From: Candidatus Bathyarchaeota archaeon
GTDB taxonomy: Archaea; Thermoproteota; Bathyarchaeia; Bathyarchaeales; Bathycorpusculaceae
Reading direction: 5' to 3'
Assembly: GCA_016927015.1 (NCBI GenBank)
Contig: JAFGNM010000128.1
Span: 1-48,490, forward strand
DNA length: 48,490 bases
Shown here: one piece after another, positions 9,703 through 17,856 of the stretch
Layout of the letters: each line of letters starts with the position of its first letter
Numbering within the stretch: the stretch's first letter is position 1
Translations under genes and position numbers: made by a program
The notes under the pieces: generated by a model
The model's database searches: none
Seen by the model: only the letters and a program-made list of their open reading frames with translations
Told to the model about the DNA's origin: nothing

Positions 9703-9882
9703 CGCAGAGACCGCCACCACAACAAAAACCCAAATAGAACGGGATGTTTTAGGAAAAAGTTTAGAGGAGACAGACGAAGCTTTCGTCGTTGTCTGCGCCT
9801 CAGGAGTATATGGTTCTTCTGTTTCTGCGAGGATAGGCTGATTGTGATTATGTTTTTTAAAAATGCTTTGATTATTTGTCAT
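9670..9882 (-). CDS. Possible small tail-anchored protein
   Basis: 70-aa ORF with one C-terminal hydrophobic segment (SIWVFVVVAVSALHFFW); overlaps the argS 3' end by 33 nt; no clear RBS. Confidence 0.25.
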   Translation of the reverse strand: MTNNQSIFKKHNHNQPILAETEEPYTPEAQTTTKASSVSSKLFPKTSRSIWVFVVVAVSALHFFWCHYAN

Positions 9883-9929
9883 TTTGAAGCACAGAAAATC
9901 AAAAAAGGAGGAGTGGCGCGGATTATGAA

Positions 9930-10430
9930 GTGTATGAACAATGCTGGGTTAAGGTGAATGAAGTCGTGACTAAAGGTTTGCCTTGGACGGTTGAAGAGGA
10001 AGCGTTGCTTAAAGCACTTGTCGAAGCTAAAACGCCCCTAAGCGTGGTAGCTGTGAAGCTTGGGCGGCAGCATGGTGCCATACTCCTTAAGTGCCGACGC
10101 CTCGGGCTGTCGTTTAGTGAGGCTACCGCCGCAGCGATTTCTCTGCCCGCAGAGTTGCCTAGCGTTGAAGAGACTTTGAAGAAGTTGGCGGGTGCTTTGG
10201 AGGCGGCGTGTGCCTCCGGACTTAGCAGGGTGGAAGTTCAACGACTGCAGGTTGTCGCCACGTTGGCTAAAACGTACAAGGAAATCCTTTCTGATTATAT
10301 CAATTATCGAGAGATTGAAGCTAAATTGAATGATATGGAGGCGAAGTATGCCGCGTTACTGCAGCAACAAGCCGCGGGCGTTGCGTCCCAATCAGATTCT
10401 GCCCAAGTGGCAAAAAATCCAGCAGAATGA
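9930..10430 (+). CDS. Terminase small-subunit-like protein (Myb/SANT-like HTH plus helical oligomerisation region)
   Basis: GTG start. LPWTVEEEALLKALVEAKTPLSVVAVKLGRQHGAILLKCRRLGLS looks like a SANT/HTH segment. Lies directly upstream of and overlapping the large terminase. Confidence 0.65.
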   Translation: MYEQCWVKVNEVVTKGLPWTVEEEALLKALVEAKTPLSVVAVKLGRQHGAILLKCRRLGLSFSEATAAAISLPAELPSVEETLKKLAGALEAACASGLSRVEVQRLQVVATLAKTYKEILSDYINYREIEAKLNDMEAKYAALLQQQAAGVASQSDSAQVAKNPAE

Positions 10431-11799
10431 CCAGCTTGTAGAAGAAGCCATGCTGGAAAAAACTCAGAAGCTCAGTGCTGACCCTGTGGTTTTCTGTAAA
10501 GAAATCTTGGGTTTTAAGCCGTTTGCTTACCAAGAACAGTTTATTCAGCTGTTCAAAGAGAACCAGTTCACGGCTGCCCGTTGGAGCAGGCAGAGCGGCA
10601 AAAGTTTCATCGTTGCAGCCTTGCTACTGTGGTATGCTGTAACGCATTCAAACAGCGCGTTAGGCATTGTTGGTCCGTCGTGGCGGCAAACCAAACGCAT
10701 ACTTCAGCGAATAGCAACGTTCACTCGCAGATTGCCTGCGGGTATTGTGTTTAAGCCGCAGAGAACCCAGATTCACTTCACGAACGGCAGCACTATCGAG
10801 GCTTTTCCGAACAACCCTGAAACCATCCGAGGACCAACGCTGCATGTTGTGTACGCTGACGAATTCAATTATGTTGCCAACGACCAAGAACTCTACGACG
10901 CCATCCTCTACACACTGGGAACTACAGATGGAAAGTTCGTTTGCAGTAGCACGCCTTGGCATACTGACAGTGTTTTCTTTAAGATTTTTACTCATAAGGA
11001 CTTCCAAGACTTCAAAACCCTCCATGTGCCAGTGGAGAAAGCGTTGGAGCCTAACGGTCCACTGAAAACGAGCATAATCAGGAAAATCCGAACCCAGATG
11101 GGTGACGACCCTGCGCGGTGGCGTCGTGAGATGGAAGCGGAGTGGGCGGAAGACGAAGATGTCTGGCTAACCCATAGCCTAATCGCCTCATGCATCGGCA
11201 CATCAAAGACGTGCGGTGAAGACCTCCAAGAATACAATCCTGAAACGCAGCGCAGAGGCGAGTTCTTTGCGGGGCTGGATTTGGCTCAAACCCGAGACTA
11301 CAGCGTTCTCTCCGTAGTGGAAAGGCAAAATGACAAGCTGTTTCTGCGTCACGTGAAGATTTTCCAGCAGCCCACCGTGTACGCCACTGTGTTAGGCTAC
11401 ATGAAGGCGCTGCAGGACCGCTGGGGCAGATTCGAAAGAATCCGCGTAGACTTCACACGCGAAGGACCCAGCATAATCGCAGACATGGAGAACGCAGGCA
11501 TAAACAACGCCGAAGGCGTAAACTTCAGCGTGCCCCGCAAAAGCGAAATGGCAAGCTTACTCAAACAGCGCATGGCAAGCCACCAGTTCTTCTATCCCAT
11601 GATGAATTGGGAGCGCCCCTACAGAGGCGACATATGCACTGAACTCAACGTAGAACGCTACAGCCTACACAAAGACGGCACTATAGGCTACCACCACCCA
11701 ACAGGCACACACGACGACGTATTCTGGGCAACAGCACTAGCAGTATACGCCACAGCAAACATGGAACCAGAACCATTCCTAACAATAATACAACGCTAA
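10348..11799 (+). CDS. Phage-type terminase large subunit (ATPase-nuclease)
   Basis: Walker A-like RWSRQSGKSF, Walker B LHVVYADEFNYV, RNase H-like nuclease GLDLAQTRDYSVL, C-terminal THDDVFWATALAVYA. GGAGG about 7 nt before ATG 10348 supports that start over 10330. Confidence 0.92.
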   Translation: MPRYCSNKPRALRPNQILPKWQKIQQNDQLVEEAMLEKTQKLSADPVVFCKEILGFKPFAYQEQFIQLFKENQFTAARWSRQSGKSFIVAALLLWYAVTHSNSALGIVGPSWRQTKRILQRIATFTRRLPAGIVFKPQRTQIHFTNGSTIEAFPNNPETIRGPTLHVVYADEFNYVANDQELYDAILYTLGTTDGKFVCSSTPWHTDSVFFKIFTHKDFQDFKTLHVPVEKALEPNGPLKTSIIRKIRTQMGDDPARWRREMEAEWAEDEDVWLTHSLIASCIGTSKTCGEDLQEYNPETQRRGEFFAGLDLAQTRDYSVLSVVERQNDKLFLRHVKIFQQPTVYATVLGYMKALQDRWGRFERIRVDFTREGPSIIADMENAGINNAEGVNFSVPRKSEMASLLKQRMASHQFFYPMMNWERPYRGDICTELNVERYSLHKDGTIGYHHPTGTHDDVFWATALAVYATANMEPEPFLTIIQR

Positions 11800-11875
11800 C
11801 AAATTTAGCATTAACAATCAATCTCAATCAGTAGCGTGATAAAGCATATAGGCAGATGAGGAAATAATAGGCACC

Positions 11876-12622
11876 ATGCCTTCAGAATACAAGTTTTTGA
11901 GATTCGAGATAGTAGGTTTGTTTTCAGTAATATTCTTCTTAATTGGGATACTTCCACTAATTAGAATAGAGCTTATTGCAAACACTTTTTCAGCTTTAAG
12001 CACGTCATTATCTATTTTAGCAAGTCTACTACTGCTCTCTCTTCCATTGGGATACTGGGAGCATCAGTTTATCGTAAATAAATACCGTTCTGAGAAAAGA
12101 AATCGTCCCGCAATGCTTTTTTTGCAAGAAATGATTCTTACAAAGATTCCTGAGAACGGGAAAAAGGGCAGAGCATTCTATAATACTTTAAGCACAAGAA
12201 AGAAGAGTGCTCTTCTAGCGAGTCTTCTTGATCTCTGTGTTTATTCTAATACGTCAGGGATTTCCGATAGTATTTACGAACGACTTGCAGATCGCTGGTC
12301 TCATTTTTATGCAAGAAAAGCTGTTGGAGTACTTGCACCCATAATAGGAATTATTCTTTTTATAATAGGTCTTCTCGCAGGTACTGCGATCTGGTCTAAT
12401 GCATTTTCGTTCGGTTGGCAAAGAATTGTTATTTCTGGTGCAATCTGGGCTGTGATATTTGCAATTAGCCTTTACCTAATCAATCGTTACTCCATTAAAA
12501 TCTGGGAAGAGGTCTGTTTTCTGGAAAGCGAGATAGTGCTATCAAAAGAAGAAGAAAATAGACTCGCCGTTGAAAATGTAATAGAACGTGTTGCGGAACA
12601 TCCAGAATTTTTCTCGCCATAA
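11876..12622 (+). CDS. Four-TM membrane protein, unknown function
   Basis: Two N-terminal and two C-terminal hydrophobic helix pairs around a soluble central region. AT-richer than flanking genes. Confidence 0.75.
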   Translation: MPSEYKFLRFEIVGLFSVIFFLIGILPLIRIELIANTFSALSTSLSILASLLLLSLPLGYWEHQFIVNKYRSEKRNRPAMLFLQEMILTKIPENGKKGRAFYNTLSTRKKSALLASLLDLCVYSNTSGISDSIYERLADRWSHFYARKAVGVLAPIIGIILFIIGLLAGTAIWSNAFSFGWQRIVISGAIWAVIFAISLYLINRYSIKIWEEVCFLESEIVLSKEEENRLAVENVIERVAEHPEFFSP

Positions 12623-12631
12623 TTCCGTTTA

Positions 12632-12706
12632 GTGGAGGCAACGAAAACAAGAAAAGTGCTAGCAGTTAATAGTATTATCGCGTTTGTGCTAATAGTGAGC
12701 GTCTGA
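12632..12706 (+). CDS. Possible 24-aa TM micro-ORF coupled to the next gene
   Basis: GTG start: VEATKTRKVLAVNSIIAFVLIVSV*. Stop overlaps the next start as TGATG at 12704..12708. Confidence 0.3.
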   Translation: MEATKTRKVLAVNSIIAFVLIVSV

Positions 12707-14028
12707 TGATTACAAGCGACAACGAAATTCATCTATTGCTTGATTCAGAAAGTATCGATTGCAATATATCCTCACTAAGTAGAAGAGCCAGATCCCTTCT
12801 AAAGTATCGCATTGTTAAACCGCTCGTTTTCTTTAGGACGCCTGATTTAGCAAATAACGACATGCTAAGAGAGATAATCCCTATTGAGATTGTTCGTGAA
12901 AAAGAGAGAATTGTTTGCGTTAAAGTTCCTGTGGGAAAAATGAAGGCAACATATGGGATTAATAAGTTTGCGAATGTATATGCCCAAAAATTTGGCGAAA
13001 TTCTATTCAATAAGAAGATTCTAACTCCTGACGAAATAAGACCAATTGAGCTAGCGTTCATTCAGTCTTCTTTAAACGAGTTTAGCGGTCGCAATCTATT
13101 AGTAACTGAAAACAAGGTTCTGTTGGAGAATCGTCAATGGCTTCAGGGCAGATTCTCAACGCCTTTAAACATTTTCTCTATGGAAGAAGCAGCTGAAATG
13201 ATTGACTTATCATGGAAAAAGGATTCTTTATTTTATATCTCACCGTATCTTACCACTTCAAAGCATAATTGGTATTGGCTTTCCTTTAGAACAAAAGTTC
13301 CTAATTATCATGTAGACGTTAGCCGATTTAAAAGTGGAAATACTCTTGGCGACCTTTTTAGGAGATCGATTTTAGATGCTTTTTCGCAAAGATTTTGCTT
13401 TCTATTAATGAGCATTGACGAGATGGGCTTCAAATTTTGTGCCCCTGTTAATAATGACACGATTGAGGATATGACTTACCATTTCAACTATTTTATCCTA
13501 TTAATTACTGGAATTTTTGACAGCCTTGCTTTACATACAAAAAATCAATATCATCTCTTTGAAGACTCGGAAAAAATTAGTCCGTATAAGATATCATTAA
13601 GAAGCAAAATTGGCAAGAAATTTTTGCAAGCGGTGGAGCAAAAGAACCCTGCCCTTAGAAAGCATATTCATGATAACGTTGATTTAATTAACGCCCCTTA
13701 TTTACTCAGGGAACTTATAGCTCATAGGGAAAGTCTACATCCTCAGCATTTTAATATTGACGGCGCGAACGCCAACTTCCTTTTTGTTACAGATAATTTT
13801 TCAGAGTGTTTAAGAAGACTTGGTGACGACCAAGAAAAAGGTGGTTGCTCAAAGTTTGGGGTATACAGCCGCACATTTTTAAGTCCGTTCATTTTTGCGA
13901 AAGCAATGGCCACCTTGATTTCAAAGTTCTGCAATCGATATTTAGAGCTGCTAGGGTACAAAAATTCTATACTGGAATCTAACGCAAGCGATTTTTTGGC
14001 TTTCCAAGCGGATAATTTGGGGTTTTAA
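12706..14028 (+). CDS. 440-aa unknown protein with HEPN-like C-terminal half
   Basis: Helical segment FNYFILLITGIFDSLALHTKN followed by RELIAHRES, an RX4H motif at 13708..13725. Confidence 0.6.
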   Translation: MITSDNEIHLLLDSESIDCNISSLSRRARSLLKYRIVKPLVFFRTPDLANNDMLREIIPIEIVREKERIVCVKVPVGKMKATYGINKFANVYAQKFGEILFNKKILTPDEIRPIELAFIQSSLNEFSGRNLLVTENKVLLENRQWLQGRFSTPLNIFSMEEAAEMIDLSWKKDSLFYISPYLTTSKHNWYWLSFRTKVPNYHVDVSRFKSGNTLGDLFRRSILDAFSQRFCFLLMSIDEMGFKFCAPVNNDTIEDMTYHFNYFILLITGIFDSLALHTKNQYHLFEDSEKISPYKISLRSKIGKKFLQAVEQKNPALRKHIHDNVDLINAPYLLRELIAHRESLHPQHFNIDGANANFLFVTDNFSECLRRLGDDQEKGGCSKFGVYSRTFLSPFIFAKAMATLISKFCNRYLELLGYKNSILESNASDFLAFQADNLGF

Positions 14029-14062
14029 ATTCACAGGTTGTTTATGCTACTTGTGGCATCCT

Positions 14063-14141
14063 GCACAACCAGACTGCAACCTAAACCTAACTTGGACAAC
14101 AAAACGCAATGTGCCGGGCAGTCTGTTGGAAGTAGTTGTGC
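14063..14141. ncRNA. Candidate structured RNA / long stem-loop
   Basis: GCACAAC+CAGACTGC (14063..14077) pairs with GCAGTCTG (14118..14125) and GTTGTGC (14135..14141): 15 perfect bp with one 9-nt bulge and a 40-nt loop. Confidence 0.4.
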
Positions 14142-14272
14142 TTAGCAATCTTTCACTTCTACTAACAGAAAAAAAAACAAACCCAGCCCGTCAGCAACCA
14201 AGACAATGGGAAAAAGTTATAGATTAGTCAGGCATTAAGCCTTCACTATTAACGGTCATAGAGGTTTAAAAT

Positions 14273-15352
14273 TTGCCAGAAATCCGTGTAGCACTCGTAG
14301 GCGTTGGCAACAGCGCATCCGCCTTGATCCAAGGAACCCAGTACTATAAGGACGCAAAAGAGAACACCACAGTGCCTGGGCTTATGCACGTTAACTTCGG
14401 CGGTTACCACATACGAGACATAAAGTTCGTCGCCGCGTTCGAAGTGAACAAAGACAAAATCGGGAAAGACCTTTCTGAAGCCATATTCACAGCGCCTAAC
14501 TGCGCCGTCAAATTCGCTGAAGTGCCACCTTTAGGCGTGAAGATTTCGCCCGCGCCAGTTTTAGACGGCGTTGCCCCACACATGAGAAAGACTTTCAACG
14601 TTTACGACGACAGCGGATACGACAAGGCAAACGTAGTCAAAGTCCTCAAAGAAACCAAGACACAGGTACTCGTAAATTATCTGCCCGTTGGCAGCCACGA
14701 CGCCGCACGATTCTACGCGCAATGCGCCATGGACGCGGGATGCGCCTTCGTCAACTGCATGCCTGAGTTCATCGGTTCAGACGCTGAGTGGGCGAAGAAG
14801 TTTGAGAAAGCTGGTTTGCCCGTGCTCGGCGACGACATAAAAAGCCAAGTGGGCGCCACCATATTGCACAGGAGCCTTGTGCGGCTCTGCTTGGACAGAG
14901 GAGTTATCGTTGATGAGACTTATCAGCTAAACTTAGGCGGCGACACAGACTTCCAAAATATGACCGTTGAAGAGCGCCTAAAGACGAAGCGGGTCAGCAA
15001 AACCGAGGCAGTTACGAGTCTCGTTCCATACGCGTTGCCAACGAGGATTGGGCCTTCGGATTACGTGCCGTTCCTGCGGAACAAGAAAATCTGCTACGTT
15101 TCGCTGAAGGGCAGAAAATTCGGCGACCGCCCCATTAACATCAGCGTGAAGCTTGAGGTGGAGGATTCACCGAACAGCGCAGGCGTCGTCATCGACTTAA
15201 TTCGTGCGGCGAAGATTGCTTTGGACCGAAAAATCTCTGGCGCACTACTGAGTATGCCTAGTTACGCGTTTAAGCATCCGCCTGTGCAAGTGCCTGATCC
15301 TGTGGCGAGGCAGTGGACTGAGGACTGGATTGCAGACAAAAGAGAACGCTAA
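14273..15352 (+). CDS. ino1: myo-Inositol-1-phosphate synthase
   Basis: TTG start. VALVGVGNSASALIQGTQYY Rossmann motif, LVNYLPVGSHDAARFYAQCAMDAGCAFVNCMPEFIGS, GDDIKSQVGATI. Confidence 0.93.
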   Translation: MPEIRVALVGVGNSASALIQGTQYYKDAKENTTVPGLMHVNFGGYHIRDIKFVAAFEVNKDKIGKDLSEAIFTAPNCAVKFAEVPPLGVKISPAPVLDGVAPHMRKTFNVYDDSGYDKANVVKVLKETKTQVLVNYLPVGSHDAARFYAQCAMDAGCAFVNCMPEFIGSDAEWAKKFEKAGLPVLGDDIKSQVGATILHRSLVRLCLDRGVIVDETYQLNLGGDTDFQNMTVEERLKTKRVSKTEAVTSLVPYALPTRIGPSDYVPFLRNKKICYVSLKGRKFGDRPINISVKLEVEDSPNSAGVVIDLIRAAKIALDRKISGALLSMPSYAFKHPPVQVPDPVARQWTEDWIADKRER

Positions 15353-15445
15353 ACTCGCTGGATGCTCCTTGCAAACGAAGAAAGGCTTCATTAAAACTTT
15401 TAAGCGCTGAGCTTCCAGATTATTCACTGTTAGAGGTGCATATGC

Positions 15446-15856
15446 ATGGTGAAAGTAGACAATTACGAAGTGCCTGAAGGCCTATACTACTCAAACGATT
15501 TTGCATGGATAAAGGTCGAAGGAGACAAGGTCCGCATGGGCATAACCGACTACGCCCAAAAACAGTTGCGCGAGATCGTATACGCCGAGTTGCCAGAAGC
15601 AGGAGCAGAAGTGAAACAGAACGAGCCTTACGGTACGCTGGAGTCGGTGAAAGCCGTTTCCGACCTAGTCGCCGCCGTAAGCGGAACCGTGGAGGAAGTC
15701 AACGCGGAAGTCCAGTCACAACCAGAACTTCTGAATGAAGACCCCTACGTGAAAGGCTGGCTGGTAGTCGTTAAGCCTGCGAACCTGCAAGAAGAACTGG
15801 CTAACCTGATGGACTTTGACAAAGCGGTTGAATGGCACAAGAACCAAGGAAAATGA
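15446..15856 (+). CDS. gcvH: Glycine cleavage system H protein (lipoyl protein)
   Basis: GITDYAQKQLREIVYAELPEAG, lipoylation site ESVKAVSDL, LNEDPYVKGWLVVVKP. Confidence 0.95.
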   Translation: MVKVDNYEVPEGLYYSNDFAWIKVEGDKVRMGITDYAQKQLREIVYAELPEAGAEVKQNEPYGTLESVKAVSDLVAAVSGTVEEVNAEVQSQPELLNEDPYVKGWLVVVKPANLQEELANLMDFDKAVEWHKNQGK

Positions 15857-15867
15857 AGGAACCCCTG

Positions 15868-17214
15868 ATGGCTAGGCGAATACTCGTTATCGGAGCCAAC
15901 GCTGCAGGTATGGAAGCGGCGTCCGCTGCGCGAAAAAAAGACCGCGCAGCTGAAATCACACTAATAACACAGGAGAAAAACGCTGGATATTCCCGTTGTG
16001 GTTTACCCTTCGTGATAGGCGGACAGATACCAAGCTTTAAGGACTTGATTGTTTATCCAGCTGCCTACTTTCAGATGTTGAAGTTGAATTTGAAGACTGA
16101 GACAAAAGCTACTGCCATTAACACTAAAGAAAAAGTCGTCACAGTTGTTGACAAATCAGGCGCCACCGAGTCGTTGCCGTACGACAGCTTGGTGATTGCC
16201 ACTGGCGCCGACGCTTTTATGCCTCCGATTAAGGGGCGTGAAAAGCAGGGAATACTCAGTCTCCGCAACTTGGAGGACGGCGAAAAAATTCTGCGAGAGG
16301 TGCAGAACGGAGCCAAATCAGCAGTGATTATGGGCGCTGGGTTGATAGGGCTTGAAACTGGCGTGGCTTTTATTGAGCGCGGCTTAAAGGTAACCTTAGT
16401 TGAGATGTTGCCGCAGATTCTGCCTGCTATGCTTGACGCGGACATGGCGAAAATGGTTCAGGAGCACCTGCAAGAAAAGGGCATGTGTATTCTCACGGAT
16501 AAACGTGTGGAAGAGTTTCTCGGCGACGACAAAGTGACGGCGATTATGGCTGGCGGCGAAAAGATCGAGGCTGACCTGTTCCTCAGCGCTTTCGGCGTGC
16601 GAGCCAACACTAAGCTGGCTGTTGATGCGGGTATACCTCTAGGCGAAAGCAGAGCGATAAAAACAAATGGCAAGATGGAAACTGACGTGAAAGACGTTTA
16701 CGCCGTTGGTGACTGCGCCGAAGCCCCGAACTTGATCACCCACAAGGCTGTTTGTGCGCAGTTGGGAACCATCGCGGTTAGGCATGGAAAAGTGGCAGGG
16801 GCAAACGCTGCTGGCGCCTACTCCCAGTTCCCCGGTGTCTTGGCTTCGGCTGTAACGCGTCTGTTCGAAACGGAAGCTGGCGTGACAGGCTTAACGGAGG
16901 CAGCGGCGAAGAGAGCTGGAATCGAAGTGCTCACTGGAGCCATCAGTTCCAAAACTAAAGCGGACTACTACCCTGGCGCTTTGCCGGTAAAAGTTAAGCT
17001 CGTAGTCGAAAAGGAATCGCAGCGCATAATAGGTGCCCAAATAGTAGGGGGCGAAGAAGTCACGCAACGCATAAACGCGTTGTCCTTTGCCATACAGAAG
17101 GGCATGACCGTGCGCGAGTTAGCCAAAGCAGACACGGCTTACGCGCCACCGCTTAATGAGACATGGGACCCTATGGTTTTAGCGGCTGAAATGGTTTTGA
17201 TGAAGCTCCGCTGA
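15868..17214 (+). CDS. FAD-dependent pyridine nucleotide-disulfide oxidoreductase (NADH oxidase/CoA-disulfide reductase family)
   Basis: ILVIGANAAGMEAASAARK, single-Cys YSRCGLPFVIGG, second Rossmann motif, VYAVGDCAE. Start placed at ATG 15868; the ORF extends to 15832. Confidence 0.9.
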   Translation: MARRILVIGANAAGMEAASAARKKDRAAEITLITQEKNAGYSRCGLPFVIGGQIPSFKDLIVYPAAYFQMLKLNLKTETKATAINTKEKVVTVVDKSGATESLPYDSLVIATGADAFMPPIKGREKQGILSLRNLEDGEKILREVQNGAKSAVIMGAGLIGLETGVAFIERGLKVTLVEMLPQILPAMLDADMAKMVQEHLQEKGMCILTDKRVEEFLGDDKVTAIMAGGEKIEADLFLSAFGVRANTKLAVDAGIPLGESRAIKTNGKMETDVKDVYAVGDCAEAPNLITHKAVCAQLGTIAVRHGKVAGANAAGAYSQFPGVLASAVTRLFETEAGVTGLTEAAAKRAGIEVLTGAISSKTKADYYPGALPVKVKLVVEKESQRIIGAQIVGGEEVTQRINALSFAIQKGMTVRELAKADTAYAPPLNETWDPMVLAAEMVLMKLR

Positions 17215-17298
17215 ACACTAGCCTTCTTCTTTTCTTGTTTCGTATTTTAGTTTGTTTGCAAGCAGTAAACGATATATCCAAATTGCCACATTTTTTAG

Positions 17299-17649
17299 AT
17301 GGTGATGTTTTTGTCAAAGGCTAAAACTGAAAGACCCTTAGTAACGTACTTGATAGTAATTTGGATGGCAATCAACATCCTTTTAATGACGACTCTGATA
17401 GCAAGTGGCGACGAAGAGGATTTGAACAACTGGATAGAAATAGCGTTATGGGCATTTTCTACCGTAGGCTTGTTGTCGATGAAAAAGTGGGGCTCTGCCT
17501 TCGCCATTTTCACGTTATGCTACACGTTGAGCACAAGCATGGGCATTGTGATCTACTATCAAATATGGTTGAATGCAGTAAGGGTAATCATAAACGCAGT
17601 GGCTATCACTTACTTGTTCAGAAGTATTTTTTCTAAATCATTCAAGTAA
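17299..17649 (+). CDS. Small membrane protein, unknown
   Basis: 116-aa ORF with about 4 hydrophobic segments. Confidence 0.6.
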   Translation: MVMFLSKAKTERPLVTYLIVIWMAINILLMTTLIASGDEEDLNNWIEIALWAFSTVGLLSMKKWGSAFAIFTLCYTLSTSMGIVIYYQIWLNAVRVIINAVAITYLFRSIFSKSFK

Positions 17650-17699
17650 CCCTCTTTTTTAGTATTTTAGAAAGTTTTAATCACTTGTGCTGATTCTAA

Positions 17700-17769
17700 G
17701 CAGGTCCTCACGCGAGCTGTGAAGACGTGAGAGACAAAGACTTGTGCGGAAAAGTCGCCGCCTACTTGC
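17700..17769 (+). ncRNA. Candidate three-way-junction RNA upstream of deoxyhypusine synthase
   Basis: P1 GCAGGT/ACTTGC (17700-05/17764-69), P2 CTCACG/CGTGAG (17707-12/17726-31), P3 GACTT/AAGTC (17739-43/17752-56). TATA-like gaaagttttaat lies about 25 nt upstream. Confidence 0.3.
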
Positions 17770-17856
17770 CTGAATAGCGTGGGTTTATTCACATTCGTTT
17801 CGACACATATTTATTCCGACTTCAACAATCACACAGGTAAGTGGAGAAAGACAGTT

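Noticed and set aside
9750-14220. Direct repeat ggaaaaagtt on both sides of the terminase/HEPN segment as possible att sites
   Set aside because: Only about 10 nt, AT-rich, no integrase or tRNA target; likely chance.
17690-17773. C/D box sRNA reading of the RNA candidate (gtgaaga as box C, ctga as box D)
   Set aside because: Box C is imperfect and no D'/C' pair is visible; the three-way junction fits better.
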